Shown piece by piece: positions 1 through 6,236 of a stretch of DNA of 11,833 bases. Location: the NCBI GenBank assembly GCA_035545535.1, contig DASZYF010000186.1:1-11833 (forward strand), given 5' to 3'. The notes beneath the pieces are model-generated. The model was not told where the DNA came from. It worked only from the letters and a program-made list of their open reading frames with translations, and searched no databases. A program made the translations under genes and the position numbers. Position 1 is the stretch's first letter. The number at the start of each line of letters is the position of its first letter. Source of the stretch: DASZYF01 sp035545535. GTDB lineage: Bacteria; Actinomycetota; Actinomycetes; Mycobacteriales; CAJCIY01.

Positions 1-389
1 CGCGAGAACCAGCCCGGACGATCACTGCCGATGCGCACGAGTCCCGGGCCGCGCTCGTACATGGCGAGACGCGCTCCGGGGATGTGGAACGGGTAGTCCC
101 GGAACACGTACACGTAGCCGTCGGTGACGAGCACGATCCGATGGAAGTAGAAGCTCACGAGCGAGATCCCGCTCTCCAGCAGGGAGCCGACCGTCGGGAT
201 GAGCTTCGCGATGTCCTCCACCAGGCCGAAGATCAGCATGGTCGCCAGGTTGTTGAACGTGAACGCGACCGCAACGCCTTCTTCGTTGACGTGCGCCCGG
301 CGCGCGATCCGGCTCGCCATCCGCTGGTTGTAGCGGGTGACGTCGGTTCGCCCAGCCCGACGGCCGGGCGGAGCAGCGGGGGCGGCCAT
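1..389 (-). CDS. Unrecognised protein, N-terminal part (3' end off the window)
   Basis: The gene reads leftward from an ATG at 389-387 and leaves the window after 129 complete codons, so its C-terminus is missing. Residues 1-35 are basic and Pro/Ala-rich. Residues about 36-82 are rich in hydrophobic residues (VAVAFTFNNLATMLIFGLVEDI, split here only by a proline-containing stretch that continues to the FYFHR at 80-84) and could hold amphipathic or membrane-associated helices. Residues about 84-129 look like beta strands (RIVLVTDGYVYVFRDYPF). I do not recognise the family. No Shine-Dalgarno sequence precedes the ATG. A TANNNT-type -10 hexamer, TACCTT, lies at 402-397 on the minus strand, eight bases before the start, so the message may be leaderless, but no good -35 is visible. 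Codon third positions are G/C rich as in the neighbours. The longer antisense frames across this stretch look like shadows. Confidence 0.6.
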   Translation of the reverse strand, partial: MAAPAAPPGRRAGRTDVTRYNQRMASRIARRAHVNEEGVAVAFTFNNLATMLIFGLVEDIAKLIPTVGSLLESGISLVSFYFHRIVLVTDGYVYVFRDYPFHIPGARLAMYERGPGLVRIGSDRPGWFS

Positions 390-536
390 GGGCCCGAAGG
401 TAGCGAAGCTCACGAACGGTTCGGGGCAACACCGCCGTATCTAGGTGCGGGCGAGGACGCACAGCGCCGAGATGACCTTTGCCGGGCCGAGCACGTGGGA
501 ACAGTCGACCCGACGTCAGACAACGAGGAGGCAGCC

Positions 537-782
537 GTGACCACCGCGTACTCCAGTCCAACACCTACGCGCGCCAACGCGCCGGGGCGGACCGTCAGCA
601 TCGTCGGGATCGTCCTCGGGGCACTCGGCCTGCTGTTCTCGCTGCTCCTCGGGCTTCCCGGCCTCATCTGCAGCATCGTCGGAGCCGCGAAGGGGAACCG
701 CCTCGGCTACATCGGCATCGTCGTCTCGATCGCGTGCACCGCGGCCGGAATGGCCATCGGCATGGCCCTGGTGCACCGCTAG
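537..782 (+). CDS. Small two-helix membrane protein, DUF4190-like
   Basis: An 81-residue protein starting at a GTG. The start is fixed by a strong ribosome binding site, GAGGAGG at 525-531, five bases before the codon; the longer upstream open frame has no comparable site. A short polar Thr/Ser/Pro-rich N-terminus (1-18) leads into two Gly/Ile/Val/Leu-rich membrane segments at about 19-50 and 58-78, separated by a short basic loop (AAKGNRLGY, 50-58). This GIVLGxLGL plus GYIGIVVSI pattern is typical of actinobacterial DUF4190-type proteins, which usually carry a disordered head and two helices. Function is unknown for the family. The gene is monocistronic as far as visible, because a strong hairpin follows its stop codon directly. 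Assignment to DUF4190 is by pattern only. Confidence 0.75.
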   Translation: MTTAYSSPTPTRANAPGRTVSIVGIVLGALGLLFSLLLGLPGLICSIVGAAKGNRLGYIGIVVSIACTAAGMAIGMALVHR

Positions 783-785
783 GCC

Positions 786-819
786 CATCGGCCGCCGCGT
801 TCATGCGCGGCGGCCGATG
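786..819 (+). terminator. Strong hairpin after the DUF4190-like gene
   Basis: A perfect 14-bp inverted repeat, CATCGGCCGCCGCG at 786-799 and its reverse complement at 806-819, encloses the six-base loop TTCATG. It begins three bases after the stop codon at 780-782. No T-tract follows, so it fits the U-less hairpins seen after many actinobacterial genes rather than the classical enteric intrinsic terminator. It separates the small membrane protein gene from the RibD-like gene starting at 878. Confidence 0.7.
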
Positions 820-877
820 AGTTCCGGCCGCACCCGCCGTCTGCCCCGCACAAGACTGGCGAGCCGGAGGTGCCGAC

Positions 878-1411
878 GTGCGCAAGGTCGTGGTGTACGA
901 GCTGCTGTCGCTGGACGGCGTGGCCGAGGACCCGGACGAGTTCATGGACTGGGACGACGGCGTCGAGGCCGACCTCACCGAGCTCATCGCGGCGCAGGAC
1001 GCGGTGATCCTCGGCCGGCGCAGCTACGACGAGTGGGCAGCGTTCTGGCCCACCAGCGACATCGAGCCGTTCGCCGGCTTCATCAACGGCGTCGCCAAGC
1101 ACGTCGCAACCTCGACGCCGTTCACGCGGGAGTGGGCGAGAACGACCGTGATCGACGGCGACCCCGTCGACTACGTGCGCACGCTGAAGAGCCAGGACGG
1201 CGGGGACATCGGCGTGCACGCGAGCATCACCCTCGCCCGTGACCTCATCGCCGCGGGCGTCGTGGACGAGCTCGCCGTCGTGATCGCACCCGTGATCCGA
1301 GGGACCAAGCGCCGGCTGCTCGACGGGCTCGAGAAGACGAAGCTCACGCTGCTCCGCTCGACGACGTCCGAGCGCGGCAACCTGATCGCGCGCTACCGCC
1401 TCGGCGACTAG
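878..1411 (+). CDS. Dihydrofolate reductase family protein (RibD C-terminal-like)
   Basis: A 177-residue single-domain protein of the RibD_C/dihydrofolate-reductase-like fold. It begins at GTG 878, supported by GGAGG at 866-870 seven bases upstream. Family landmarks are the first strand with the SLDG loop (residues 2-14, VVVYELLSLDGVAED), the LGRRSYDEWAAFWP segment (45-58) and the C-terminal GVVDELAVVIAPVIRG strand-turn-strand (127-142). Length matches the many stand-alone family members of 170-200 residues. Proteins of this group bind NAD(P)H and are presumed reductases, but most have no known substrate. The usual Gly-Ser before the helix in the nucleotide region is replaced by HASITL (114-119), so cofactor use is not certain. 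It is not a canonical FolA, nor the fused riboflavin enzyme RibD. Its stop codon overlaps that of the convergent PIG-L gene. Confidence 0.85.
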   Translation: MRKVVVYELLSLDGVAEDPDEFMDWDDGVEADLTELIAAQDAVILGRRSYDEWAAFWPTSDIEPFAGFINGVAKHVATSTPFTREWARTTVIDGDPVDYVRTLKSQDGGDIGVHASITLARDLIAAGVVDELAVVIAPVIRGTKRRLLDGLEKTKLTLLRSTTSERGNLIARYRLGD

Positions 1412-2145
1412 AGCGACGGGAGGACGGTGAAGCCTTCGGCGAGCCGTCCCTCGGGAAGGCCCGCGCCCTGGGCCACGGTGCCGAGCCAGCCCTTCAGCAG
1501 GTCGTCGAGGTGGCCGTCGCCGTTGGCGAACTGCGACGCATGCCGCTTCAGGCCGGCGAGCTTGCGGTCGTAGACGTCGGTCACGTCGACGGCGTGCTGC
1601 GCGTTCGGGTTCGGGCCGGCCATGATCCAGATCTCGCGCGCGGTCCAGGCGCCGAGGCCTTCCTTCGCGAGCTCGGGAAACGTGAACGGGTTGCGCGCGT
1701 CCGGGTAGACGGCGTCGATGCAGGCCCCGCCCGCCGCGCGGTGGTCCGGGTGCCCGCCGTAGACGGAGGTGTAGTTGCGGTCCGGTGACTGGGTGATCAC
1801 GACGTCGGGCTTCACCTTGCGGATCACCCGCGCGATGTCGCGGCGCAGCTTGAGGCTCTCCTCGACCATGCCGTCGGGATAGCCGAGCCAGTGCAGCTCG
1901 GACACGCCGACCTGCGCCGCCGCTTCGGTCTGCTCGCGCCGGCGGATCCCGCCGATCGCGGACCGCGGGACGCTGGGGTCGAACCCGCCGGCGTCGCCGT
2001 CGGTCACGAGGCAGTAGGCCACCGGGACGCCGCGGTCGGTGAACGTCGCCACCGTGCCGGACGCCGCGAAGTCGACGTCGTCGGGGTGGGCCACGACCAC
2101 CAGGACCTGCTTGATCTCTTCGTCCGCGAGCACCACGCCGTCCAA
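1408..2145 (-). CDS. PIG-L (LmbE-like) family zinc deacetylase
   Basis: A 245-residue cytoplasmic protein of the PIG-L family, which hydrolyses N-acetyl groups from glucosamine-type substrates; actinobacterial members include MshB and Mca of mycothiol metabolism. The zinc-site motifs are clear: AHPDD at residues 19-23 (His and Asp ligands and the catalytic Asp) and HPDH at 132-135. TDGDAGG (48-54) and the RRREQTEAAAQVGV helix (68-81) are also typical. The substrate cannot be told from sequence, and it need not be a mycothiol enzyme. The longest frame starts at a TTG (2145-2143) with only a weak AGG upstream; a GTG at 2136 (codon 4), spaced nine bases from that AGG, is a good alternative. Its TAG shares the CTAG palindrome at 1408-1411 with the stop of the convergent RibD-like gene. 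Upstream it is divergent from pcrA, and the LexA-like box between them lies 22 bases from this start. Confidence 0.88.
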   Translation of the reverse strand: MDGVVLADEEIKQVLVVVAHPDDVDFAASGTVATFTDRGVPVAYCLVTDGDAGGFDPSVPRSAIGGIRRREQTEAAAQVGVSELHWLGYPDGMVEESLKLRRDIARVIRKVKPDVVITQSPDRNYTSVYGGHPDHRAAGGACIDAVYPDARNPFTFPELAKEGLGAWTAREIWIMAGPNPNAQHAVDVTDVYDRKLAGLKRHASQFANGDGHLDDLLKGWLGTVAQGAGLPEGRLAEGFTVLPSL

Positions 2146-2167
2146 CCTATGCGAGAGCTGTCACCGG

Positions 2168-2183
2168 TCGAACGTACGATCGA
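2168..2183 (+). promoter_or_regulatory. Putative LexA (SOS) box in front of pcrA
   Basis: The 16-mer TCGAACGTACGATCGA matches the mycobacterial-type LexA consensus TCGAAC-N4-GTTCGA at 11 of 12 fixed positions; the only difference is A for T in the right half-site. It lies 39 bases before the pcrA start, in the 77-bp gap shared with the divergent PIG-L gene. TACGAT at 2175-2180 fits the actinobacterial -10 pattern TANNNT, so bound LexA would cover the core promoter. No convincing -35 was seen. The match to consensus is observed; binding is inferred. Confidence 0.75.
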
Positions 2184-2222
2184 GCCCTTCCCCTCCCCGG
2201 CTGCCGACCTGAAGGGCATCGT

Positions 2223-4511
2223 GTGACTGTGAGCCTGTTCGACGAGCTGTCGGCACCTGCCGTCCTCGCCGACGCTCCGGTGGCCCCGCGGATGACCGAG
2301 GAGTCGCTGCTGGCGGGGCTGAACCCCCAGCAGCGCGAGGCCGTCGTGCACGAAGGCGGGCCGCTGCTCGTCGTCGCCGGCGCCGGCTCCGGCAAGACGC
2401 GCGTGCTCGTGCACCGCATCGGCTGGGTGATCTCGCAGCGCAAGACCCCGCCCGGCGCCATCCTCGCGATCACGTTCACCAACAAGGCCGCGGGGGAGAT
2501 GAAGGAGCGCGTCGCGGCGCTCGTCGGGCCGCGCGCGCGGGCGATGTGGGTCATGACGTTCCACAGCGCGTGCGTGCGCATCCTGCGCGAGCAGGCGAGC
2601 CGGCTCGGGCGCAAGGCATCGTTCTCGATCTACGACCAGTCCGACAGCCTGCGACTCGTCACCGCGGTCATCCGCGACCTCGACATCGACCCGAAGCGCT
2701 ACACGCCGCGCTTCGTCGCCGCGGAGATCAGCAACCTCAAGAACGAGCTGGTCGACCCGGAGGAGGCCGCCACCCGCGCCGACGACGACCGCAAGCGCCG
2801 CGTCGCGGAGTGCTACCGCGAGTACCAGCGCCGCCTGCTCGCCGCGAACGCCTACGACTTCGACGACCTGATCATGGAGACCGGCTCCATGCTGCAGGCG
2901 TTCCCGGACATCGCCGAGCACTACCGCCGCCGGTTCCGTCACGTGCTCGTCGACGAGTACCAGGACACCAACCACGCGCAGTACCAGCTCGTGCGTGCCA
3001 TCGTCGGCTCCGAGGAGACCGGCGTCCCGCTCGAGGAGCGCTCCGAGCTGTGCGTCGTCGGCGACGCCGACCAGTCGATCTACGCCTTCCGCGGCGCCGA
3101 CATCCGCAACATCGTCGAGTTCGAGCGCGACTACCCGGACGCCACGGTCGTGCTGCTCGAGCAGAACTACCGCTCCACGCAGACGATCCTGTCCGCGGCC
3201 AACGCCGTCATCGACAAGAACCCGGACCGCAAGCCCAAGCGGCTGTGGTCCGAGCTCGGCGACGGCGATCCGATCCTCGGCCACGTCGCGGAGAACCAGC
3301 ACGACGAAGCCGCGTTCGTCGCGCAGGAGATCGACAAGCTCGTCGACACCGGCGACTACCGCTACGCCGACGTCGCCGTCTTCTACCGGACCAACGCGCA
3401 GTCGCGCGTGTTCGAAGACGTGTTCATGCGGGTCGGCATGCCGTACCGCGTCGTCGGCGGTCAGCGCTTCTACGACCGCAAGGAGATCCGGGACGCCGTC
3501 GCCTACCTGCGCGTCGTCGCGAACCCCGCGGACACGGTGTCGATGGAGCGCATCATCAACACCCCTCGCCGCGGCCTCGGCGACAAGGGCGAGGAGCTGC
3601 TCCGCACGTACGCGGACCGCGAGCGCCAGCCGTTGTCGTGGGCTGTCGATCACGCGGGCGACGTGCCCGGGCTGGCACCGCGCGTCGTGCGCGCGATGGA
3701 CGAGCTGTCCGCCCTCCTCAACGAGGCGCGCGGCGCCGACCTCGCGCCGAGCGATGCGCTGGAGATGCTGCTCGACCGCAGTGGCTATCGCGCCGAGCTG
3801 CAGCAGTCCGAGGACCTGCAGGCGGAAGGACGCCTGGAGAACCTCGACGAGCTCGTGAGCGTCGTGCGCGAGTTCGAGGAGCGCGTCGGTGCGGGGGAGG
3901 CGACCGTCGCCGCGTTCCTCGAGCAGGTCTCCTTGATCGCGGACGCGGACGACATCCCCGATGACGACGGCAACAGCGGTGTCGTCACGCTCATGACGCT
4001 GCACAACGCTAAGGGCCTTGAGTTCCCGGTGGTCTTCCTGTCCGGGCTCGAGGACGGCGTGTTCCCGCACATGCGCACCTTCGGCGATGAGCGCGAGATG
4101 CAGGAGGAGCGGCGCCTCGCCTACGTCGGCCTCACCCGCGCGCAGAAGCGGCTGTTCATCTCACGGGCCCTGTCCCGCACGTACTTCGGGCAGCGGCAGG
4201 CGTTCCCGCCGTCGCGCTTCCTCGACGAGGTGCCTGCCAACCTCATCGACTGGCAGGGCCTGCCCGAGCCCGCGATGAGCTCGCAGGCGCGGCGCATACA
4301 GGCAGGTCTGCCGCGCACCAAGCCGAGCGCCGGCCTGCGCCCGGTCGTCGCGCTCGAGGTCGGCGACCGCGTCTCGCACGACACGTTCGGCCTCGGCACG
4401 GTCGTCGCGGTCAGCGGCGAGGGCGATCGGGCCCGCGCGAAGGTTGACTTCGGTGGCGACTACGGGTCCAAGGAGCTGCTGCTCCGCTACGCGCCGGTCG
4501 AGAAGATCTGA
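2223..4511 (+). CDS. pcrA: ATP-dependent 3'-5' DNA helicase, UvrD/PcrA type
   Basis: A complete 762-residue superfamily 1A helicase of usual length for actinobacterial PcrA/UvrD1. It unwinds DNA in nucleotide excision repair, replication restart and removal of stalled RNA polymerase. Motifs in order: Q motif LNPQQREA (33-40), Walker A GAGSGKT (53-59), Ia TFTNKAAGEM (84-93), II VDEYQDT (243-249), III GDADQSIYAFRG (280-291), IV QNYRS (314-318), V TLHNAKGLEFP (592-602) and VI YVGLTRAQKRL (634-644). Residues about 712-762 (VGDRVSHDTFGLGTVVAV, then KVDFG) form the C-terminal Tudor-like domain that contacts RNA polymerase in PcrA. The start is GTG 2223 with GAAGG at 2211-2215. A LexA-like box lies upstream, so SOS induction is likely. 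The last 25 bases overlap the convergent TetR gene. All catalytic residues appear intact. The gene could equally be named uvrD1. Confidence 0.96.
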   Translation: MTVSLFDELSAPAVLADAPVAPRMTEESLLAGLNPQQREAVVHEGGPLLVVAGAGSGKTRVLVHRIGWVISQRKTPPGAILAITFTNKAAGEMKERVAALVGPRARAMWVMTFHSACVRILREQASRLGRKASFSIYDQSDSLRLVTAVIRDLDIDPKRYTPRFVAAEISNLKNELVDPEEAATRADDDRKRRVAECYREYQRRLLAANAYDFDDLIMETGSMLQAFPDIAEHYRRRFRHVLVDEYQDTNHAQYQLVRAIVGSEETGVPLEERSELCVVGDADQSIYAFRGADIRNIVEFERDYPDATVVLLEQNYRSTQTILSAANAVIDKNPDRKPKRLWSELGDGDPILGHVAENQHDEAAFVAQEIDKLVDTGDYRYADVAVFYRTNAQSRVFEDVFMRVGMPYRVVGGQRFYDRKEIRDAVAYLRVVANPADTVSMERIINTPRRGLGDKGEELLRTYADRERQPLSWAVDHAGDVPGLAPRVVRAMDELSALLNEARGADLAPSDALEMLLDRSGYRAELQQSEDLQAEGRLENLDELVSVVREFEERVGAGEATVAAFLEQVSLIADADDIPDDDGNSGVVTLMTLHNAKGLEFPVVFLSGLEDGVFPHMRTFGDEREMQEERRLAYVGLTRAQKRLFISRALSRTYFGQRQAFPPSRFLDEVPANLIDWQGLPEPAMSSQARRIQAGLPRTKPSAGLRPVVALEVGDRVSHDTFGLGTVVAVSGEGDRARAKVDFGGDYGSKELLLRYAPVEKI

Positions 4512-5116
4512 TCGCTGCTGGGACGCAGGCCGTCGAGGATCCGTTGCACCAGCGCGTCGACCTCGGCCCGTGCCGCCAGGGCATCGTCGGCCTCCGCGAC
4601 GTAGAACACCGACTCCGACAGCGCGCCCGTGAGCATGAGCGACAGCGGCCGCAGCGGTTGCCGGTCGATGACGCCCGCGACCATCGCCTTGCGCAACGCA
4701 CCGCGCAGAGCCGTCCCGCCGTGCTGGGTCTCGATGCGCCGCACCTCCTCCCAGCCGAGCACCGCGCGCGCGTCGTTCAGGACGATGCGGCGCACGGCCG
4801 GATCGAGCTGCGCGTCGACGAGCCGGCGGCAGCCGTCGACGAGCGCCGTCCACGGATCGCGGCCCATGAAGACCTCGGCGACGCGGTCGGAGATCTCGCG
4901 CTTCACCTGCTCATAGACCTCGGCGAACAGCTCGGACTTGCCACCGAAGTGGTGGTACAGCGCGCCCTTGGTGACGCCCGCCTGCGCGACGACGTCCTCG
5001 GTGAGGGTGGCGCCGTAGCCCTTCTCACCGAACTGCTCGCGGGCCGCGTCGAGCAGCGCTGCGCGGGTCTCGTCGCCCGATCGCTGACTTCTTCGGTCTG
5101 GGGTCTTGACGGCCAT
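4487..5116 (-). CDS. TetR family transcriptional regulator
   Basis: A 209-residue one-component repressor starting at ATG 5116-5114. Residues about 13-62 form the TetR DNA-binding domain (ETRAALLDAAREQFGEKGY, then LTEDVVAQAGVTKGALYHHFGGKSELF), with the helix-turn-helix at about 38-59. The rest, about 65-209, is a helical ligand and dimer domain whose ligand is unknown. No Shine-Dalgarno site precedes the ATG. A hexamer CATACT at 5128-5123 on this strand sits seven bases before the start, so a leaderless message is possible. The gene is divergent from the DUF4242 gene across a palindrome (5134-5154) that is its probable operator, which suggests autorepression and control of DUF4242. Its stop lies inside pcrA, giving a 25-bp convergent overlap. 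In-frame codons upstream of 5116 would run through the operator region and have no support. Confidence 0.92.
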   Translation of the reverse strand: MAVKTPDRRSQRSGDETRAALLDAAREQFGEKGYGATLTEDVVAQAGVTKGALYHHFGGKSELFAEVYEQVKREISDRVAEVFMGRDPWTALVDGCRRLVDAQLDPAVRRIVLNDARAVLGWEEVRRIETQHGGTALRGALRKAMVAGVIDRQPLRPLSLMLTGALSESVFYVAEADDALAARAEVDALVQRILDGLRPSSDQIFSTGA

Positions 5117-5175
5117 ACCGAAAGTATGCACTATTCCGTACTGCGGGTACGGAACAAGCCGTACCCACGGTATGG
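5113..5175. promoter_or_regulatory. Nested dyad between the TetR and DUF4242 genes (probable TetR operator)
   Basis: The inner palindrome has 8-bp arms, TTCCGTAC (5134-5141) and GTACGGAA (5147-5154), around TGCGG. The outer arms, CCATACCG (5113-5120) and CGGTATGG (5168-5175), are also perfect 8-mers and share exactly the same centre, base 5144; three further pairs match at 5124-5126/5162-5164. The CCGTAC motif recurs at 5159-5164. A possible rightward promoter is TTGACG (5106-5111), a 17-bp spacer and CACTAT (5129-5134), which would place the operator at the transcription start. The symmetry is observed; use as operator by the adjacent TetR protein is inferred. Confidence 0.7.
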
Positions 5176-5189
5176 ATGAGGGGGGCGTC

Positions 5190-5468
5190 ATGCCCAAGTA
5201 CGTGATCGAGCGGACCCTGCCGGGCGCCGGCAAGCTGTCGGCCGACGAGCTGCAGGCCATCTCGGCGAAGTCGAACCAGGTCCTGGCCGACCTCGGCCCG
5301 GACATCCGGTGGCTGCAGAGCTACGTGACCGAGGACAAGATCTACTGCGTCTACGTCGCGCCGGACCCGGACATCATCTTCGAGCACGCCAAGTGCGGCG
5401 GGTTCCCGGCCGACTCCGTCAGCAAGGTCTCGACGGTCATCGACCCGTCGACCGGCGAGGCCGCCTGA
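5190..5468 (+). CDS. DUF4242 small protein (SCO4226-like)
   Basis: A 92-residue protein matching the DUF4242 pattern over its full length: MPKYVIERTLPGAGKLS at the start, then LQAISAKSNQVL, IRWLQSYVTEDKIYCVYVAP (39-58) and FEHAKCGGFPADSVSKVSTVIDP (64-86). The family has a ferredoxin-like alpha/beta fold; Streptomyces SCO4226 from this family has been described as nickel binding, but a physiological role is not established. One cysteine lies at 53 and one at 69, with H66 between them. The start is ATG 5190, supported by a purine/G-rich site (GAGGGGGG at 5178-5185). An in-frame ATG at 5172 would add six residues and lies symmetrically opposite the TetR start in the nested dyad, but it lacks a ribosome binding site. 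The gene is probably the target of the divergent TetR regulator. The next gene begins 66 bases after its stop, behind a 19-bp inverted repeat. Confidence 0.88.
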   Translation: MPKYVIERTLPGAGKLSADELQAISAKSNQVLADLGPDIRWLQSYVTEDKIYCVYVAPDPDIIFEHAKCGGFPADSVSKVSTVIDPSTGEAA

Positions 5469-5479
5469 CCCAGGTCGTC

Positions 5480-5523
5480 GCAACTGGTCCAACCAGTTCT
5501 TGACAACTGGTTGGACCAGTTGC
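5480..5523. promoter_or_regulatory. Twin FadR-like operators forming a perfect 19-bp inverted repeat
   Basis: Box 1, AACTGGTCCAACCAGTT (5482-5498), and box 2, AACTGGTTGGACCAGTT (5505-5521), are each dyads of AACTGGT and ACCAGTT around three bases. They are reverse complements of one another, so 5480-5498 and 5505-5523 form one perfect 19-bp inverted repeat with loop CTTGAC. The core TGGT-N3-ACCA is that of E. coli FadR sites (TGGTCNGACCA), differing in box 1 at a single base. Centres are 23 bp apart, about two helical turns. The repeat starts 11 bases after the DUF4242 stop, so as RNA it could also act as that gene's terminator hairpin. Confidence 0.88.
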
Positions 5524-5534
5524 ACGCTGGGCCC
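5500..5534 (+). promoter_or_regulatory. Promoter of the gntR-hydroxylase operon
   Basis: A perfect -35 hexamer, TTGACA at 5500-5505, lies between the two operator boxes, overlapping the first base of box 2. After a 17-bp spacer comes a weak -10, CACGCT (5523-5528), which keeps only the A and final T of TANNNT. The expected transcription start is at about 5535, the first base of the GTG start codon, implying a leaderless message. A repressor on either box would block the -35. Confidence 0.6.
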
Positions 5535-6236
5535 GTGAGCACGGACGCCCGCCCCACGGTCTCGGCGACGGTGCACGACCGGCTGCGGGCCGAGATCCTG
5601 TCCGGCCGCCTCGGCGTCGGAGACCCCATCCCGTCCGAGCGGGCGCTCGCCGAGCAGCACTCGGTCAACCGGCACGCGGTCCGGGAGGCCGTGAAGCGGC
5701 TGCAGCAGGCCGGGCTCGTGGCGGTGAGCCAGGGCGGCGCCACGGTGGTGCGCGACTGGCGCCGCACCGCCGGCCTGGACCTCCTCGGCTCCTGGCCCTT
5801 GCTCGCCGCGGACAGCGGTGACGGCGTGATCCTGCGGGACGCCCTCGAGATGCGGGCCAGCATCGGCATCGACGTGGTGCGCCGCTGCGCACAGCGCGCC
5901 GGCGCCGTCGAGCGTGCGGAGGTCGCGGTCCGTGCGGCGGCACTGGCACCCGACGTCGTCGGCGACCTCGAGGGCACGCACGAGCGCTACATCGCGTTCT
6001 GGGACGCCGTCATCGACGGAGCCGACAACCTCGCCTACCGGCTCGCCTACAACTCGCTCATCGGCGCCGTCGGTGAGATCGGCGCCGGTGCCGCGCACCT
6101 GTTCGCCCGCGAGATGGCCGACGTGACCACGTTCGAGGCCCTGACCACCGCCGTCGTCGAAGGCGACGCGGAGGCGGCCGCGCGGGCGGCCGATGCGCTG
6201 CTCAGCCCCACCGCGAACGAAGCAGGTGCCGCGTGA
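5535..6236 (+). CDS. GntR family transcriptional regulator, FadR subgroup
   Basis: A 233-residue regulator. Residues about 8-73 form the GntR winged helix-turn-helix (VHDRLRAEILSGRLGVGD, PSERALAEQHSVNRHAVREAVKRLQQAGLV, then SQGGATVV as the wing). Residues about 95-225 form a helical effector domain of FadR/FCD type. The histidine usually found in the FCD metal-binding D-x-x-F-H motif is tryptophan here (IAFWDAV, 153-159), which may mean an acyl-CoA-like rather than metal/acid ligand, but this is only suggestive. The chosen start is GTG 5535, at the expected transcription start; an upstream in-frame TTG at 5511 lies inside the operator and is unlikely. The FadR-like boxes immediately upstream point to autoregulation. 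The TGA stop overlaps the GTG start of the hydroxylase gene by three bases, so the two are one operon and probably translationally coupled. Confidence 0.9.
   Translation: MSTDARPTVSATVHDRLRAEILSGRLGVGDPIPSERALAEQHSVNRHAVREAVKRLQQAGLVAVSQGGATVVRDWRRTAGLDLLGSWPLLAADSGDGVILRDALEMRASIGIDVVRRCAQRAGAVERAEVAVRAAALAPDVVGDLEGTHERYIAFWDAVIDGADNLAYRLAYNSLIGAVGEIGAGAAHLFAREMADVTTFEALTTAVVEGDAEAAARAADALLSPTANEAGAA

Noticed and set aside
413..423. CGAACGGTTCG palindrome as a second LexA box.
   Set aside because: The half-sites resemble SOS half-sites, but the spacer is one base rather than four, so LexA spacing is wrong.
84..536. Extension of the small membrane protein upstream to an ATG at 84.
   Set aside because: The extra residues lack any pattern, overlap the leftward gene at 1-389, and the GTG at 537 has a strong ribosome site.
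2004..4070. A 688-codon open frame on the minus strand, opposite pcrA.
   Set aside because: It is antisense to a complete, motif-perfect helicase, is Arg/Val/Asp-rich with no recognisable domain, and is of the kind that GC-rich codon bias produces opposite real genes.
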